From positions 26,995,001-27,059,000 of the forward strand of contig JAMPIT010000566.1 in NCBI GenBank assembly GCA_026261815.1: a stretch of 64,000 nt of DNA. Reading direction: 5' to 3'. This DNA comes from Monarcha castaneiventris obscurior (Eukaryota > Chordata > Aves > Passeriformes > Monarchidae). Position 1 is the first letter of the stretch. Every line of letters begins with the position of its first letter. The notes beneath the pieces are model-generated. The model did no database searches, was not told where the DNA came from, and worked only from the letters and a program-made list of their open reading frames with translations. The position numbers and the translations under genes were made by a program. This document shows positions 36,823 through 48,100 of this stretch, piece by piece.

Positions 36823-38114
36823 TGGTAAATTGCCTTTAAAAGAGCTGTGAAATCTTGATACAGGGTCATTCTCAGCATTCTCTGCCTTTGGTATGTCTAA
36901 GCTAGGCTTGTAGATGATAAGATTTAATAAACAACCATCTCAAGAAGAAGGTAGTTAATGCTGGTCTGTTCCGTTCGTCTAGTGAACTTCTGGCAAGGAC
37001 TCTAAAATCCTCCCCTATGTGGAGAGGCTTATTTATGGCACAAAATATGTCATTTTCCTTACTTTTCAAACACCAAAAATGCTAGTGTTTGAAACATAGT
37101 TTGGCCCTTCTTTCATGTAATCTTTTATACTTTCTTTCTAGAAGCTCATTTCAATTAGAGAAGATCAACTGTTTTCTCTGGAGAATATTATCTATATCCA
37201 AGAATAGGAATTCTGTACTGGTGACCAAAATGTCCCTGAAATTAGACTGCCAGCTACAATTTTTCACAGTTATAATTAATGAATCAAATTAAGTACTTTG
37301 TTTCTGAGATATTAATTGTATGCATCCAGCTCCTACACTCTGAAGGTTATCTTGTACTTTCTAATAGAATTTCAATACTTATTCATGGATTGTAGGTGCT
37401 TCCAACTATACTGGTTCCAAAATAAAATCTTAAAATCACATATATTTTTAGGTAATACTACCTAAAAATAAGGAAATATTACCCGAAACTTAAAATGGTT
37501 CAAAGAGAGAATAAGGGGACAAAGTTTTTATTTTTTTTCACACGGGCATTGTGTCCAAAATCTGTACCTGTGTGTTGATTATTCTTCCACAACAAAAACA
37601 CTTCCAGTTGTCAATGGACCATAAGGAAGCAATGGAACATTACCCCATCTGGTCACTACATATAGATATGAATTTATAAATGGATAGGTATCAAAGAGTC
37701 ACAGGAAATAGCTGTTGTCAGAAATGTAGTCCTCAAGCTCCAGTGGGTTCACAGTGTGTTCTTCTCCCTCATTAATCCATGTATCTGTTATACCATCATG
37801 ATTGCTCTGATTTCAGTGGCTTCCTTTTGTTGTTGCATTTTGCTTGGTTGGTTGCTTAGTTGGGTTTTTCTGTGGTTTGTTGGATTTAGTTGTTTTGTTG
37901 TTTTTTTAGTTTTTTCTATGTGTATGCATGTTTAATGAGCAAATGTAAACATAGATGAGCTTTCACTCTATTTATTGCCTGGTACCACCTGTCACTACAG
38001 ACAAGGTAATGAAAAAGGCCATGCAGGGCTCTAGTCAGAGCAGTCTTGAAGCAGAAAAGTGTTCATTTTATCACTTCATTAATATGTAGAAATCTATGAA
38101 ATTAGAATACTTAC
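36823..38114. other. Inferred intron sequence, nothing recognised
   Basis: AT-rich DNA including a T/G-rich string at 37800-37920. No repeat family or exon was recognised. Confidence 0.55.
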
Positions 38115-38227
38115 ACAACTCCAAGCTCCATCATTCACAGAAATGTCTGCAGGCTTAAGAAGGCCCATTTCATAATAGCTCCCAAGTAGTACAGAAATTG
38201 TCCAAATGCCACTGAAGAGCAGGAAAC
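38115..38227 (-). CDS. Internal coding exon with a membrane segment, unrecognised protein
   Basis: On the minus strand, 'cattagtcatttcag' precedes the exon and TGT|GTAAGT closes it, a near-consensus donor. In the one open frame the 113 bases give a split first codon (xGT) and 37 residues. These are a hydrophobic segment FLLFSGIWTISVLLG, then SYYEMGLLKPADIS, then VNDGAWSC at the donor. The helix followed by a G-x-W-x-C-like ending recalls the first extracellular loop of claudin/PMP22-like four-pass proteins (GLWxxC), but this resemblance is short and may be accidental. Its phases (1 in, 0 out) are compatible with 39076-39190 before it and, through the microexon or the second AG, with the terminal exon after it. 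Confidence 0.5.
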
Positions 38228-39075
38228 CTGAAATGACTAATGCATTTATGATGGAGGAACATGACAGCACATAAAGAAAATGTGCTCTTCTTGTATACCT
38301 AATGATGACTTAGTCTTAACCTCAGTGTCTTGGTAATGCAAAACTATTGTGGCTGGAATCAGGTTGACGCACTACAGCAAAGGACTATATCTAAAATCAC
38401 ACTTCAGGTTTAATTCTGGAGTCAGTCAGAGTTACTGTAATTCATACACCATGGCTTGGATTCTTGTCTGAATATGCATGATACCTCTACTCATTTTTTT
38501 AATCCTATGGAAGATAAGCATTGAGATAAAGAACAGTAAAATCAAATGTTACTCCTTTGGAATTAAGGAATCAAAGTGAGGAGGACATAAGTAAACCTTC
38601 AAGAACAACACTCCTTTATCTTAGCTATACAGAGAAGGTTTAGAAAGAGCAAACGTGGTAAATGACTTTAAGAAGTAGATCACAGGAGAAGGCAGGCATA
38701 ATCCAGCCTTGAGCTCAGCCCCACAAAAAATCTTATTTCACAACCAACTCATTTCACAATCCAATCTGTTGATCTAAAGTGTACTCAGGGGAGCTGGAAG
38801 CAGTGAATATAAAAATTATAAGATGATGGGTTTCCTAGTAAAACAAATAAGTCAAAGGAACAGATTATTTTATCATAGAGCTTACTTTTGTACTTTAAGC
38901 AAATGAGTAGTCCCCTCTACTTTTCATGAATTTTTATTACTAAATAGCACTTTTAGGAGGAAATTAAGTGAATGAAGAGAAGTTGATGAGTGCATGGCCT
39001 AGAGGAAGTTATTACAAACTTAAAGCATTAAGTGAAAGGAAAAAATCAAGGAGAAGAAATTAATGCTGAGCTTAC

Positions 39076-39190
39076 CTTCTCTTATGGAACAAAAGTGCCT
39101 GTGATGGTTATTCAGAGATTTTAGCAAGTTGTGTTTTGACACAAGGTCTAGATAACTAGGACAAAATTTTACTCTAGCATTTTTCAAAGA
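39076..39190 (-). CDS. Possible internal exon upstream of the membrane-segment exon
   Basis: On the minus strand, 'ccccttgatgtgctttgatcag' is a fair acceptor and GAAG|GTAAGC a strong donor. The 115 bases are open in phase 0, giving 38 residues (SLKNARVKFCPSYLDLVSKH..., ending HRHFCSIRE) plus one G. That G joins GT of the next exon to give Gly. The intron to 38227 would be about 850 bp. Composition is polar with two cysteines, as expected of a loop or an extramembrane segment. Evidence is only splice signals plus phase; the frame is also open beyond the acceptor, so it could be chance. Confidence 0.35.
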
Positions 39191-42100
39191 CTGATCAAAG
39201 CACATCAAGGGGATCAAAAATATTCTCAGAACTTGTTTTATTATTATGATTTTCACTGAAAAAAGTGGATATAGTTTTTACTTCAGTTTTAAATAAACTG
39301 AACCTCAAATAATCAGACTAGGATGTGAGGATACTTTCTTTGATTGGAGCTGTTGAGTCTGCAGAAGAAAAGAACAAGGGAAGAACTTTCTTGTCTAAAT
39401 AGTTTTACCAAAATACGCTGAACACTTTAAGTCATTAATTTTACCTGGCTTTCATAGGAAAGTGAGGTTTTACCATGTTATCTGATAGCGCCTGTAAACA
39501 CCTATTTTTCAATTTTTTTATGTTTACGTGTTCAAAGAAAATTGATTTTAAAAGTTCTGTTTTTTCTGAAATGGAATAGCTAATGAAGATGGATAATTTT
39601 CATTGTGCAGATTCAGCAGAAAGATGATTTTCCAGATAAGGAGAAACTGCAGAAATTCTTGTTTTCTGAAAATAACATCAATCTGAAATGGCAAATTTGC
39701 CGCTGAAGAATATTTCTCACCAGGCTCTTAAAACACATAAGTTCAGAACACGAAAAGTACATTGCTGTCTATTAATTTAATGAAAAATATAGAAGTTGTA
39801 GGCATATACATTACTCTGTTTTGTTGGACTTTGTTTCTAATCTTTAAAATAAATTTTACTGATCTGTGGCATTCATGGTGTATTTCATGGGAGTAGCACA
39901 TCTGTATACATGATAATGAATTGGTCTCTTAATGTTTCCAAATATCACCTGCATGGTAAATTAGTTATTTTCACAAGACCAGAGAACAATTATTTCATCA
40001 GGTACTTGAATTAAGGGTATGTAATTTGCTTGGCAGTTATGGCACAGAGATTAAGTTGTTGTGCTTCATTAATTAATATTAAAATAAATAGCCAGCTACA
40101 ACAAAACTAGACTGTTACAGTACTGATGTTCAGGGCATCAGGACATTCCTCTTTGGTCATTGCAGAATTTCTCTGAAGGTGACTTCAGGATAGCTGTGTT
40201 CAAGGGGAATGAATTAATTTTTTTTCTGAAATTCAGTGATGTAGGATGTTTAAAATAAACCCTGAAGAGTTTAGAGACTTGAAGGATATTTTCTAGCAGA
40301 AGAATTAATACATTCCTTTGTTCAAAACCTCATGCTAATAATTGATTGCAGTGATATTCAACCTCTCATCAGCTGTCAGGCAGATGGATTAAGTTTTGGG
40401 CTGGACTGGTTAACTTTAGCCCATTGCAATACATTAGAAGTTGTGGCCTTAATACACATAGCCATAAATGGTAGCAGGGTAGGTGAAGGAGGTATTGGTA
40501 ATTATTTCCAAGTAGTGCCTGGTTATTCAAAGCAGAGTTCATCATGCAGTGATTTTCCTTTTCTTCTGCAGGTGAAGATTGCTGTCACCACCACACATGA
40601 GAGTAATTTGATTGCACTAAGAACAAACAAATCACAGCTTATCAGCCTAATCAGTGTAGCCTCCCACTGAAGTTTCTAGGTACATATCACATTTAGACTC
40701 ACAACAAACAATTGCCTCATTCTGAATGCTGGAAACTAAATCCCATAACTGAACAGAAATAGCATACCCATTGTTGCTAAATCAAATTTAGCCATCAGAT
40801 TAGGTCATATTTTACTTTCTTATCCACAGGGTTGTAGAAAAGGTAGAGAAGTACTGGCTGGATACCCTCCAGATTTATGTAATAAGACACCCTTCTTTAT
40901 TGCATGGCAGGTCGTATTCTATGTCATACAAAAATAATTAACAGTTCTGAGTGAGAAAAGTCAGAAGGTTACAGATATTGACTTTAGGAATTATGCATTT
41001 AGCCCAGCTGTCTGTGTAGAGTTGTTTTGAGGGCACTGTAGACTGAGAGGCCAGTTATTGTGTTCATTACTCTTGAACACTGAAAGCTGGAAGGGCAGTT
41101 CCTTACCTTCCAAGGCAATAAGTATTATCTATCAGAACTTCACCAACAGTTTTGATTTATGGGTTAGTAATTCCTCTGTTGTGAAGTAGATGGTCTAGAT
41201 TATCCTAAGCTAACTTTAACCTTACTGCAAAGAAAAAATATAATTTCTCTCCAAATTGAAATTATCTTCTTCATATGAAAATTTGCCACATGTTATTGAA
41301 GAAATACCTATGGAGATTAATGAATAATATTGCAGACACTGTGGGGAATCTTTCTATTCTCTACAAAGGACTTATGGTTTTTTTGCCTTTCACTAGTACT
41401 CCTCTAAATGAGAATTCTTATTCTCATATTCACATTTTTAATTTGAGTAGGAAAGCCAAACAGCTTAATGTGAACAAAAAGGTGAAGGTTTAGCTTACTA
41501 TTATCAACAGAGCATGTAATAAATATTGAAATAATTTCAAAAGGAAGTATTGCTGAAATACTGTCAGGAACTTAATTCTACATTTCCCTGTGTTTGTGTT
41601 TCAGTTAAAAGAATTACGTAAATGCAATTTTTGTTATTAAATATTATTATTATTTATTTTATTATTTAAGAGAGCACATGACGTTCTAAGTTAACAATCT
41701 GTGGGGTTGGGAAAATGTATAAGACAGTGATGGAAACATATTTGTATTCTCTTAGAGTAATAAATGATCTGTCATCATTAATAGCCACAGGAAAGGGATG
41801 GCAACTCAACCAGAATAAATAAGAAAAGAGCATGACAGCCTGTCATTGCCTAATGAAGCTGAGACATTAAAGGTATTCAATCATAGTATTTTACTTGTAC
41901 ACCTGGATTCTCTTTATTAAAAAGGCATTTACCTAACGATGCATAGTAAGGTATTTTCAGTAAATGAAGATGGTTTTTGTGATGAAAAGCGGATTGCAAA
42001 GAATCGGGAGAGAAATCATGCTGTATTATAGTGTTTCAAGGCCCAGACAGTGAGTGCCAGTCCTGCATTTTGTGCACGCATTTGGCTTTGTGCATATGAG

Positions 42101-44810
42101 TAGTTCAGTTGTATTCTACATATGACTATTCATGCACATATAATTACTGGTAAATTTAAAATATATGAGATTAAATTTTGGATGAAGGGGATCAATCCAT
42201 ACAAGTTTGAAAACCTGGTGAATGTATTTCTAAGGTACTCTTCCATGGACAGAAATTGTTTTGTCTTCAGTGAAAAATCTTTCACATGGTTCAGAAGGAT
42301 TCTGTTCTAGATAGAAATAAATTAAAATAAATTAGGAATAGCCAATGGATTTTCCATAAGTAAGAAAGGAGGGAAATTAATCCCATGGATGATTCACTGC
42401 AAATTACTCACTCAGCTCAACCACACTCAAGGAAATTGATAGTCAAAATAATTGATTATAATTCTATTAATTTTTTCTTGCTTATTCACTGTGAGAAAAA
42501 TATATACCCTAGAGTAGTGCTGTTCAGAATATCTTTATTTGGATGCAGCAGGAAATTCTGGTGTTCTGTTCTCCTGAGGGGAAAATAAAGCAATCTGACA
42601 AGTAGCAATAACAGGATTTTTCTGATGCTTGCACATGCATCATGCTGAAAGGGGTGAGGAATTTCATCTTAATTTTTAAAAGGAACTTGTATTTGGAGAA
42701 AAATATAATTTTGAAAATGCTGAATAGTAACCATTTTTGGTTTCTTGTTTGCTTGTAATTTAATACATAGATGAAAAATAATGATTTTGTAAGTTTTACA
42801 AATTTGCTTAAACTTCACTTCTGTTTTTTGAGTTTTTTACCTGGAAATAGAGTACAAGTGTGTCTAAAATTGATAGTGATTGCAGACTAAAGAAAGATGT
42901 AAAAGTAATCTTGTCATCGCATGTCTTCTGCATATATAGGGTCAATGAAATGTTCAGAAGAATTTTTCTAAATTCTATATAAATTTATTTGTTTTCACAT
43001 TCAAGGTCAAAAGATCATGGTATAGTATCATCCTATGTCCTGTTTGGGTATGACATCTTAGTTCTGACTTGTTTTAGGTTTTGGAGCTCTGTGGCTTCTC
43101 ATGTCTCTGGGCTTGTCTTGTCATTTTATCAGCAAGAGACAGATAAATCCTTGTCACAAAACTTATTTCCTTCCAGAAAAAGGTTGATGGGAAACCAAAA
43201 AAAAAAAAAGGAAGAAAATAAGAAAAAATTAACACTTTCAGTTTGATTTATATAAATACACTCCCTGTCGCCCCCCCCAAAAAAACTTGACATGGCAATG
43301 AGGCAAATAGTATGCTAATAACACCTTAATTTGAAAGTGTGCTTTGCTAACGAAGAGTTTTAAAACAAGTACCAGCAGTTTGAGTTTAGCCAAAAATAAA
43401 ATACCCACAATTTTGTTTTAATCAGACATTGCTGATGGAGATGATGAAATGAAATATTTTGTTGTACTTTTAGCCTCTACGTTAGCATATATTGCATCAC
43501 TAATAAAGTTGTCTTTTTTCTCAAACCTCTCTTTTTTTTTTTTCTTAGGAAAGCATGCTTGATGAGTTCTGCCAAATTTTATTAATTTCAGCAAATATTG
43601 AAGGAAGGTCAAGCTGTTTCTTTCAACCCTAATAAGACCTGAATAATACTCTAATATGTTAACAAAAAAAGCTATTGGTAAAGTAAATACTGGATATGAG
43701 AAATTTTAGAGGATCTATATATTAACCTGGTGGATTGCTAATAGGAGCTCAGGTTACTGGCACCTGGCCTTACCCAGAATCCTTGTGACATGAGAGAAAT
43801 ACCTCATTCCATCCTGAATACCCTGCAGAGCTGGCTCCCCTTACCAGTGGTAGCTTATTATGCCTGCTACATCAACTAATGTTACATGAAACACCACTCT
43901 TCTAACCCAAACCTTCTGAAAATGTAGATACCAGAATAGTCTAACAATACTTACATAAAAATCTTCCTACATACTAAATGTTCAGTTCCTGAACACAAAA
44001 GCCTTAGCTGCGAAATAGAAATGTACATTGCTTAGTTCAAAGTAGTGTATAATTTACAGTGATGGAATACCTAGGTATTTATTTCTTCAAACTGACTAGT
44101 AAAGTCTGGGGAAAAGGTACTTCCAAACTGAAAAAATATTAAAAATTTATTTGAAGAAGAAAAATGTATACCATTGCTACTTTTGGGTGGTTCTCCTGGA
44201 AAATTTGCCTTATAACATTTACTAGGCTCTTAATTTGGAGTAATAATTTTAATTCTCAGGTGAGTCTTTTTGCCTCATTGTGATATGATGAAGAGTCCTA
44301 GCAATTTCACCACATTTAGTATGATATATATTCCCAGTAATGATTATATTACATTTGTGACCCCAGAATATCCATATCAACAGAGTTAATGTATAAGCCA
44401 AAATTCTTTATTCTATTCAGAAGCAGGTTAATTAACCTACTAATTAAGAACGTAGCTGTAAGAAAAAGAAAAACCTTATTAAATAAGAAAATTAAACTGG
44501 GAATTCAATCAATTATTACAGAATACAGAATATATTTGGTTTTCTACTACTGCTGCTATTTCTATTACAAATGGGTGAAAATATTATGTTTTTGTAAATG
44601 AGTTATCAGTTATGAGTTGCTGAGGTTCTTTTTATATTGGTTTAATTCTGCATATACTGCACCATTTTTTGAAGCCTTTCTGGGCAAAATGATTTCATGT
44701 CATATTACCTATTTTGTGTACAAACAAGTCCTCATTCATCTATGGATTTCACAATTCAAGAAAAGTATCTGACATTCTGAAAGGCCAGCAAGATTTGTGG
44801 AGTGCCTGAC
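39191..44810. other. Noncoding or intronic DNA upstream of the recognised exons
   Basis: No repeat family was recognised. Conserved-looking blocks are noted at 40330-40680 and, more weakly, 41740-41960. A splice-like 71-bp minus segment at 43845-43915 is open but phase-incompatible with the next exon. The remaining reading frames are short. Confidence 0.5.
40330..40680. other. Conserved-looking block with a strong plus-strand splice acceptor
   Basis: The block has moderate GC and contains TAATTGATTG, CATTGCAATACATTAG-type motifs and no simple repeats. Within it a plus-strand frame of 112 codons stays open to TGA at 40668-40670. At 40553-40571 there is a textbook acceptor (a pyrimidine run ending TTCTTCTGCAG) followed by 32 sense codons (VKIAVTTTHESN...). 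It could be a terminal exon of a plus-strand transcript, a lncRNA exon, or an enhancer-like element; none is proven. No domain is recognisable. Confidence 0.25.
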
Positions 44811-45120
44811 AAGGAGAAGCTGAGAGAGCTGGGACTGTTCAGCCCTTAAAAAAACCATAGTGACAGCAGCACTTTACCTCTGTCTACAGTGACCTAACAA
44901 GAAAGTGTAGCAGAGGTGGAAGCACATGCTCTTGGAGTGCACGTGAAAGGACAATAGACAGCAGATGTTGAAACTACAGAAATTTTAAATGAGTAGTAAA
45001 ACAGAGACTATTATCAAATAATGGAACCAGTTCACCAGAGAGGCTGTGGAATCTGCATCATTTGCCATATTAAAAACCTGTATAAGACCCTGAGCAGCCT
45101 GATATAAAATGACCAGATTT
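44811..45120 (+). mobile_element. Strongly diverged CR1 LINE, sense
   Basis: The order of CR1 blocks is intact though eroded: 'gagaagctgagagagctggg', 'ctgttcagccc', 'aagtgtagcagaggtgg', 'aaaggacaatag', 'ggaaccagttcaccagagag', 'gctgtggaatctgcatc' and 'accctgagcagcctgat'. The 3' tail is missing and there are internal deletions. It is the most decayed CR1 in the window, and so probably the oldest. Confidence 0.75.
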
Positions 45121-48100
45121 TGAGAACAGACTCTCACTGGCTGACATTTAGAATCACCTCCAGCCTAGATTTTTTTTTTTGAATCTATTTTAAAAGTCCA
45201 TGAAATAAAGAAAAAGCAAGATTAATATTACTATTCTCATATTTGTCCTTCAGAAAAGGATCTAACGAAAGAAAAGGAAAGTATTCATTCAGGCAGGAAC
45301 GTATACAAATATTTCTTCTGTTGTTTGTGTATTCTATTTCTTCTGCATAAAGTTCACAGAGACAAAGAGTGGAGCTGCTTTCTCTGTATTTTTCTCCAAT
45401 ATTTATAATCTTTTATGTGCTTGAGCACTGAATACATCATGTTTGTACTGAAGCAAGTAAAGATCTCAGAAGGAACAAGGACAGTCTTTTCATTTACCTG
45501 CACTGCTCTGGCTCCCAGATGCCCTTTAGCATGATATTTAAAGTCTGTCATTATTTCCTGTTTCAGCACAATTAATCCTCTTTTTCCATGCAGCCTGTTT
45601 TATCTTTCTCCTATATTTTTTATATTTCAACCTTTTCTGCTTTTCAGGCTAGCTAAGGGCTCTTCTTCTCAGTTTCATCATTCCTTGATATTAAAGTATT
45701 TCTGTAGTGGCATTATTTCATGTTTGTGCCATGGCTTTTTCTTGATTTCCTACAGTTTAGTTATGTTTTATTATCTTTTATTGCAGCTTTTATGATATCA
45801 TCAAATTCTAACTACTACACAGGTTTGGTGCATATCGTCTCTTGAGAGTTACAGAACCTTCACATTTGATGCTTTCCCCCCCATTTTACAGAGATATTTT
45901 AATTTCCTAACAGATGACAAATATATATGGGTTTGTTTTTTTTAATTTACTAATAATTTTTTCAAGTAGACTGGGAAGAAATATACACTTATGCTTTACC
46001 TTAGTGCAGATTTTTATCTGATGTTCTCTGCAAGTATTTATTGTCTTTATCATACAACAAACTGATGTTGATGCCATATTGTGTTCCACACTAAACAAAA
46101 ATTTGGTACAATTTTTGCAGTTGAATGTATGCCTGCTGCATTTATTGAAGAATACTTGGTGTTCCTCACAGTTCTTGTAAAGCAGAAAGAAGTAAGGTAA
46201 GAATAAACAGCTTTAACTGCAGACTCACTACCAGAGGTCTTTTTATTACAAAAGGAATAGAAGTTACTCTTATATAATGCAGTAAAAAACAACAACAACA
46301 GAAAAAAGCATCAAGAGAAAATGCAACTTTATGAAAGATGTAATCAAAAATGTATAATAATAATGAATCATTGTATCTCAGTAAGATATCCCTATTGTGA
46401 CAGTAGATACATCCCACTGTTGTGGCTGCCCAAGACAAGTTCAATTAGATAAGTTATCAGCTGTTTTGCAAATGGTTTTCCCAAGTTTTTAGTAATAAAA
46501 ACATACCTATTCTTAGGTTTGTTTGCATACAGTTTTTGGCAGTTCATCAAAGGACAAGAGTAGAGCTGTTGAAAAATAGTACTTTGATATTTACATATAC
46601 TTTTCCATTTGTATTTAGGAACATTTCTTGGATTTTGAAATGTAAACTAGATAATCATACAGAACAATAAAACTAATTCTTCTATTTTACCATTTTTTCA
46701 GGTTCCCAGTGTGATGTCATCCAGGAAAAAAATTTGGAAGATTCAGTTCAGACTGGAGGTCAGGAAAATTATGGAGAGAAATTGTGAAACATATGCTACA
46801 TTTGTTGTAAAACAGAACCATAATTAATATTTGAGGAAAAAAAATTTGTTACTGGAGGAAATGAACAGTCATACAATACAGACGTGGGAACATTTGGATC
46901 ACATTCTTTCAAATACGCTTTAGAACTCTGTATAGCTGAATTTCTTTCTACTCAGTCACCTGATAGGCAGATGTGATTAGAAGTGTATATTAAACTAATC
47001 ATAAGTAAGAATTTAGATTTCAAAGTGTCTCTGTTCTCACAGAAGCAAACTGGTAAGTTATATTGAAGAAAGTGTCTATGATTAAATCTCTCCTGGTGAA
47101 GACACATGAGAAATTTTTGATGTACCATTGAAAACTCCTCTGTCCCCTTAAACCAAAAATTTGTTCACCTGAGCTATCAGCTCTATAAAGATGTTTCACC
47201 ACAAAGACTTACCTTTTCTGGGTATTTGATGAGGAGGGCTGATGGGTCTCAGCAGAGGTTACTGTGTTCAGTGATTTGCATGTCACAAGCTCTCATCTCA
47301 ACATGGAAATCAAGTCAATTTTTCACTGTCATTCTTTCCACTTTGTGCTCTAACCCTCTGAAAGCATCTTCCCCAGTGAAACTCATACCAGCCACTCACA
47401 TTGTAATTATCTGAGCAGCCAAAAGCCCAGTGATTTATTGGCTTTATTCTAGCTGGGATAAAATGTAAATCTGGATAATAGCTGTCATTTTCAGGTTCAG
47501 AGCTGGGAATGTGAGATAGAGATTGATTTTTAACTGTCCATTTCCTTAGCTCAGAACATTATGCAGTGTTTCATTTTGGCTTGTGCTGAATGTCTGTCAC
47601 TGCAGACACAACAACATCTGACCACATCAGGGTGTCTTAGGCCTTTTAAATTTCTTTGTACTGGCACCTCCCAGAAATTCTCTGTCAAAATAATTTTTCA
47701 TTTGGGACTGAATATTCTCCAGACTAGAAAATATTTAGAAAGTTGTAGGTTTTTCTCTTTTTTTTTTTCTCTGCCTCTCCCTCTCTGCCACCCACGGTGC
47801 TGAATATTTGCAAGGTCAACTTGTAGATAATAGCATTGGTCTATTAAGTTATTATCCAAGAGAAGTAGAAGGATGAGGAATATTAACACAGCTGTTGATT
47901 TCTTGTCTTCATATCAATATTTATTTTATGTTTGTGCTGGTTTATACATGGTAATCTGCTTCATACATAGTGAAAACCCTTTTTCAGTTCTACTTCGAAA
48001 TTACAGATTTGATAATGCCATACTGGTTTATTCTGTGTTTGAACTGCCAATATTGAATACAGAGGAATATAGGTTGATATGGTTTCTCTGCAGTAGTGTA

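Noticed and set aside
43845..43915. 71-bp minus segment with good acceptor and donor, open frame with hydrophobic residues
   Set aside because: It ends in phase 2, incompatible with the exon at 39076-39190 or 38115-38227, and its right edge resembles a CR1 tail word. Kept only as a note.
45497..45558. Minus segment ending CAG|GTAAAT, phase 0, could precede the 39-kb exon
   Set aside because: The acceptor is poor (purine-rich, no pyrimidine tract) and the peptide has no supporting features. The phase match alone is a one-in-three event.
47217..47300. Strong minus-strand donor (AAAAG|GTAAGTC) after a short open frame
   Set aside because: No convincing acceptor upstream, and the frame is closed by a stop about 30 codons back.
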